The position numbers and the translations under genes are program-made. The notes under the pieces were generated by a model that saw only the letters and a list, made by a program, of their open reading frames with translations, had not been told where the DNA came from and did no database searches. From positions 496,001 to 560,000 of the forward strand of contig QXJR01000016.1 in NCBI GenBank assembly GCA_020975725.1: a DNA stretch of 64,000 bases, in the 5' to 3' direction. Each line of letters begins with the position of its first letter. Position 1 is the first letter of the stretch. The stretch comes from Picocystis sp. L7 (lineage: Eukaryota; Chlorophyta; Picocystophyceae; Picocystales; Picocystaceae). Of the stretch, positions 60,529-64,000 are shown in pieces.

Positions 60529-62214
60529 ATGCAGCACTCCGAGCCCGATGTTGCTGCAAGATTACTGGACAGGAGGGAACAGAGAGGATCAAGATGCATC
60601 GATCGAGGTAAATCGACGCGCAGGAAGGTCGAATGTGCGGCCGTCGCCGATCGAAAAGACAGGGACGAGCGTGGGCTGACCGACCCATCAATCGTGCTCG
60701 AAAACTTTGCGTTCCCAACGGACCCAAATGCACGTGCGCGAGCAATCAAGAAGCTTACCAAGGGAAAAGCACAAACACTTCGATTCGTGGATGGATACGC
60801 CGATGCACGGGACTTTCCCGTGGATGAGGTTCCTGAGGTCTGGGGAGAGGACGAGACCATTCCAACCAAGCCAAACTCTGTGCAAAAGGAAGTGGAACCC
60901 ACAAGCCTGCCCAAATGGGTGAAGTATGATCGTCAAGTCCTGAGGTTCTTTGCAACGGCGAAAGAATCGAATGAATTAGGGTTCTTCATCTTGTACTTCT
61001 ACCTGGTGGATGACACGGTGCAAGTGGAAAGTTGTCGTGACAGCAAAGGAAATCGTCCCCACGTGCCTTTCATCAATCGGCACGTTGCAACCGATGGCTT
61101 CACTGGAGCCAACATTTCCTTCTCATCCCTGACGGTGGGAGACAAAGTCGAAATCTTCAAGCATGTGTTCACGCTCTGCGCTTGCGATGCCTTCACCCGG
61201 GACTTCCTCAGAGAGAACGGATTCCCACAGCCTGCAGACAGGGAAACGGGCAATCCTTCCGAAACAGCACAGGCTACAGAATCCTTCTCAGCAGCAGCGA
61301 AAACGATTCGAACATCCAGCGTGGACAAGCGGCAGTTTTACAAACATGACGGACAGGTCCTATGCTTCACTGCGTGCCTGCCTTCGCCTGTGGAAGACCA
61401 GTCGCAACCTGAGCCTGCTCGGACCTTCGCAATCCGGTACTTTCTCGGCGACGATACCGTGGAAGTCATCGAAACAAGTGCTAGGAAGCGGACCGACCAA
61501 TACAAGAAGTTCTTGGTAAGGCAGCTGCTCCCAAAGCGCTCGACCTGTCCTTTGGACTTCACCAGTGCCGACAGTCCTGGGCAATTCGATGAAAAATTGC
61601 ATGTGCATTGGAAAGAACTCAGGGTCGGCCACCACATCTGGATATTCGGCAGGGAGGTCCTCCTTACCGGGGTGGATGCCTTTACGAAACAGTGGTACAA
61701 GGAGCACATGCACTTGGAGGAGAGGGAAATGGAAACTTTGCCTGTCGATCTCCCAATCCCTTCCCCTGTGTCTAGACAAGTCGCCAAGCACGATGGTATC
61801 GCTGCCATAGGCAGCCAAGAAGATTCCATGCAGAATTGCCTGTCCCTGCTTCCTAGGCCCTGCAGGAAGAACTGGCACCAGTGGGCGGAGAACCAGGGTC
61901 GCGTGCTGAGCATCAAGGCAAGATTCGCACGCCCGTGTGAGGAGGACACGGAAAGATCGTTCGTCTTTCAGTATCACCTCGAGGATGGTACCATTGCAAT
62001 ATTCGAGGAGACCCAGAAGGGCAGGCAAGGCGGAAAGTTTTTAGGGCGCACCAAGGTTCCGTGTCCTGACGCCGAGCGGTACTACACGGAAGAAGATCTG
62101 AAAGTGGGCGATCATCTGGTCGTGTTCGGCCGTGAGTATGTCTTGGAATCGTACGATGAATACACGAGAAAGTTCTTTGACAGAGTATCCCCTTGTGTCG
62201 ACTGCACGACCTGA
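60529..62214 (+). CDS. three-DM10-domain protein, EFHC1/Rib72 type
   Basis: The 561-residue product has three DM10 domains. They begin near KYDRQVLRFFATAKES (about residue 130), KHDGQVLCFTA (about 270) and ENQGRVLSIKARF (about 455). Each ends with a FGRE or FKHVFTL strand followed by DxFT or DEYTRKFF. Between domains 2 and 3, the segment DSMQNCLSLLPRP matches EFHC1. EFHC1/Rib72 proteins lie inside the A-tubule of axonemal doublet microtubules, so the organism probably makes flagella. The EF-hand pair usual at the C-terminus is missing; the stop follows directly after domain 3. The first 100 residues are charged and unlike the family, so the start is uncertain. Confidence 0.88.
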   Translation: MQHSEPDVAARLLDRREQRGSRCIDRGKSTRRKVECAAVADRKDRDERGLTDPSIVLENFAFPTDPNARARAIKKLTKGKAQTLRFVDGYADARDFPVDEVPEVWGEDETIPTKPNSVQKEVEPTSLPKWVKYDRQVLRFFATAKESNELGFFILYFYLVDDTVQVESCRDSKGNRPHVPFINRHVATDGFTGANISFSSLTVGDKVEIFKHVFTLCACDAFTRDFLRENGFPQPADRETGNPSETAQATESFSAAAKTIRTSSVDKRQFYKHDGQVLCFTACLPSPVEDQSQPEPARTFAIRYFLGDDTVEVIETSARKRTDQYKKFLVRQLLPKRSTCPLDFTSADSPGQFDEKLHVHWKELRVGHHIWIFGREVLLTGVDAFTKQWYKEHMHLEEREMETLPVDLPIPSPVSRQVAKHDGIAAIGSQEDSMQNCLSLLPRPCRKNWHQWAENQGRVLSIKARFARPCEEDTERSFVFQYHLEDGTIAIFEETQKGRQGGKFLGRTKVPCPDAERYYTEEDLKVGDHLVVFGREYVLESYDEYTRKFFDRVSPCVDCTT

Positions 62215-62354
62215 GAGAGTGGCAATAGTCTCCTGCGTCGACCGGATGAGCTTCGAACTCTTCGTCGGCGCATCATGCGTGGTTTTGCATCCGGTGCACG
62301 CGTCCTGCGTGGACCAGGCATGAAGATTCGAGCAGGTGCGTGTACGATCAACCG

Positions 62355-63101
62355 TTATTGGACTCCAAGGGACGTTCTCTCTGCTTTCATCTGTGCGATC
62401 CTTTTCTTGTCGGCTTCGAATCTTTCTCGAAGCAGGATCAGTTCTTCTCTTCGTTTTTCTTTCTTGTGGAATCGATACAGGTGCATCATTTCTCCTTCGG
62501 TCTTGACTTTTTTGGCGGCGGAGGCCGCGGCTGCGGTGGACACGGCTCCCACCGCCACTCCGTCTCCATCGGACGTTTTTTTCCTTCCTCGTTTACGCGT
62601 GACCATCGTCCATCCTTGATCTTGTTCGTCTTGTTTCCTTTTCTGTTGCTTCTCTTCTTCTTCCTTTCGTTCGAATTCTTCCATCCAGAGGTCCACCTTT
62701 CGCATCAGTTCTTGTCTCGGGGGTCTCTCTTGTCGATGTTCCAACACCCAGCCTGCGTTTTCGTCCCGCGAACGCGACGTGTCGTTGATACGGTTGGCAT
62801 CGGCTCGATGTTCTACGCGTCCTCGTGCACGGTTCCTTCCTTCTTCCATTGTTTTTTTTTCTCGGCGTTCGTTTCGCATCGTACGTCTCAGTCCCTTGGC
62901 TTCTTCGTCTTCGTCTTGTTTTCCTCCTCCACCTCCGGCGGTGGGGGTGCTTCGATTTCGTTCGTTCGTGTGTTCCATCTCTTCGTTGGCGTCGATACGT
63001 GCGACGGCGGTGGGTTCTTCGTCTTCCTTTCGTGCGTTCTTCGGTTTCCTCGCACGCATCCACGGTTTCGTCTTCCTTCGATGGCGCGACTCGACCTCCA
63101 T
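62355..63101 (-). CDS. RRP7-type ribosomal RNA processing protein (C-terminal domain)
   Basis: The 248-residue frame ends with the RRP7 C-terminal signature: GWTMVTRKRGRKKT, then MMHLYRFHKKEKRREEL and LRERFEADKKRIAQMKAER. RRP7 is part of the UTP-C module of the small-subunit processome and is needed for pre-18S cleavage. The rest of the frame is Arg/Glu/Lys-rich and helical. The N-terminal RRM-like domain of the family is not visible in this frame. It may lie in upstream exons between 63101 and the window end, or be lost. The ATG at 63101 is provisional. Confidence 0.75.
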   Translation of the reverse strand: MEVESRHRRKTKPWMRARKPKNARKEDEEPTAVARIDANEEMEHTNERNRSTPTAGGGGGKQDEDEEAKGLRRTMRNERREKKTMEEGRNRARGRVEHRADANRINDTSRSRDENAGWVLEHRQERPPRQELMRKVDLWMEEFERKEEEEKQQKRKQDEQDQGWTMVTRKRGRKKTSDGDGVAVGAVSTAAAASAAKKVKTEGEMMHLYRFHKKEKRREELILLRERFEADKKRIAQMKAERTSLGVQ

Positions 63102-63678
63102 CCGTCCCGACCTTCCCTCGGACGTGGGCAGGTGTTCGATCCCTCTCTTGGTTCCCTTCTTTTTTTTTCTTTTTTTTTTCTTTTTGGTGGAGGGGGGGAT
63201 TGGGACTTGTCTATGGGTTGGACCGGAAAAGGTTCCTTCCTTCGTTCCCTTTCAACCTCCCATCCCGGATCCGATCGGACCCACGGTTGGGGGGATGGGG
63301 GAGGGAGGGAGGGGGATGGTTCGAAACCCATCGAGACAGACCGAGGAATGGAGAGAGGAGAAAGGGAAGACCCGGACCAGGCCATGGGATCCCACCCCCC
63401 GCGAGGGGAGAGGGAGGGGGAGAGGGGAGAGGGGAGAGGGATCGATCCCCCTCCCCCCCACCAGGTCCCACCACCCCCCGAGACGAGACCCGTGGTCGAC
63501 GCCAAGGAAGGGGAAAGGAGAACGGACCAACGAAGGAACCAAGGACAAAAACAAAAACCCATCCATCAAGACCAAAGGAAGACCCGTCCTGCGCGATGAA
63601 AGTGGACGGAAACGATGGTGCAAGTGCCACGACCACCGGAATACACACACACACACACACACAAGCAAGCACGAAAGC
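63102..63678. other. low-complexity intergenic region with (AC)n
   Basis: Contains T-runs at 63151-63185, G/A-rich tracts at 63290-63440, C-runs at 63450-63480 and a perfect (AC)n microsatellite at about 63643-63663. No gene was recognised; RRP7 5' exons could lie here. Confidence 0.5.
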
Positions 63679-63999
63679 TCACTTGGCGCTGCGTGGACGA
63701 CCGCCACGGGTGCGCTTCGGAGGAGGAGCGTCCGCCACGTACATGGAACTCAAACGCTGCTTCCGAAGGGCGAACGCGAACGCCAACAAGATGTCCTGCT
63801 CGTCCACGTCCTGCACGGGCCACGAACACGCCGACGCAAGATACAGGACCAGGGAACGCACGAAGACGTCCAACCGACGCACCCCGACGAGGAACGACGA
63901 AACGTCAGCCCAAGCGTCGGAACCAACGAAAGAAGCACGAAGAAACGGACAAGGACGCACGTCGACGTCGTCCCATCCCTCCCCCTCTCGCACGCGCAC
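63679..63999 (-). CDS. partial C-terminal end of an unidentified gene
   Basis: The frame is open to the window edge and stops at 63679, so only the last roughly 106 residues are seen. The segment DVFVRSLVLYLASACSW is helical and hydrophobic, followed by VDEQDILLAFAFALRKQ. A basic tail (PPPKRTRGGRPRSAK) resembles a nuclear localisation or AT-hook-like stretch. A histone-fold-like helix set is conceivable but not shown. The start and identity are outside the window. Confidence 0.45.
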   Translation of the reverse strand: MRVREGEGWDDVDVRPCPFLRASFVGSDAWADVSSFLVGVRRLDVFVRSLVLYLASACSWPVQDVDEQDILLAFAFALRKQRLSSMYVADAPPPKRTRGGRPRSAK

Positions 64000-64000
64000 G

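Overview
This is a nuclear contig from a eukaryote, gene-dense and moderately GC-rich. It carries about 28 protein-coding genes and no recognisable rRNA, tRNA or CRISPR. Most genes are intronless or hold one to three short introns (79-287 nt) near the 5' end. I placed introns by matching exon ends to known protein families and checking reading-frame phase. They share a distinctive pattern: usually a GTACGT or GTGCGT donor and always a CAG acceptor. The gene set suggests a flagellated protist with plant/alveolate-type genes. It has a Rib72/EFHC-type DM10 protein (a flagellar doublet protein), a Kelch-PP1 phosphatase of the BSU1/PPKL family, a CX2CX18CX2C GATA factor and a DRP3-type dynamin. It also has a MORC ATPase with a CW finger and a DBF4 homologue, which are not typical land-plant features. 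I cannot name the lineage; no plastid-specific gene is present to prove an alga.

Layout. 0.6-9.8 kb: thioredoxin-like protein, a small spliced hypothetical gene, HAL2/SAL1 phosphatase, then dynamin and Kelch phosphatase on the minus strand. 9.8-11.7 kb: a promoter region with repeated AGATCTCGA boxes and a 713-bp Mutator-like inverted-repeat element flanked by perfect 11-bp target duplications. 11.7-21.2 kb: farnesyltransferase beta, a WD40 protein, an unrecognised 584-aa protein, a coiled-coil protein, a small membrane protein, mitochondrial ribosomal protein mS29/DAP3 and an OTU protease. 21.2-23.4 kb: gene-poor. 23.4-36.9 kb: a PHD protein, SEC24, a Yip1-family protein, SNW1/SKIP, an FSP1/NDH2-like oxidoreductase and bystin. 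37.2-43.8 kb: a four-finger BED protein divergent from CTU2, DBF4 and ADA2. 44.6-55.0 kb: a GATA factor, a large double PHD-ePHD protein, the KDEL receptor ERD2 and MORC. 55.0-56.5 kb: an AT-richer gene-poor island. 57.7-64 kb: a small spliced membrane protein, a mitochondrial carrier, the DM10 flagellar protein, an RRP7-type ribosome biogenesis protein and the partial end of a further gene.

The genes are mostly housekeeping and are not functionally clustered. Recurring themes are chromatin and transcription (ADA2, GATA, two PHD proteins, MORC, SNW1), the secretory pathway (SEC24, Yip1, ERD2), ribosome assembly (bystin, RRP7, mS29) and membrane fission (dynamin). Neighbours are often convergent with very short gaps (CTU2/DBF4, 37 nt) or divergent over a few hundred bases. 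Start codons are the best supported ATG; several N-termini are uncertain and are flagged.
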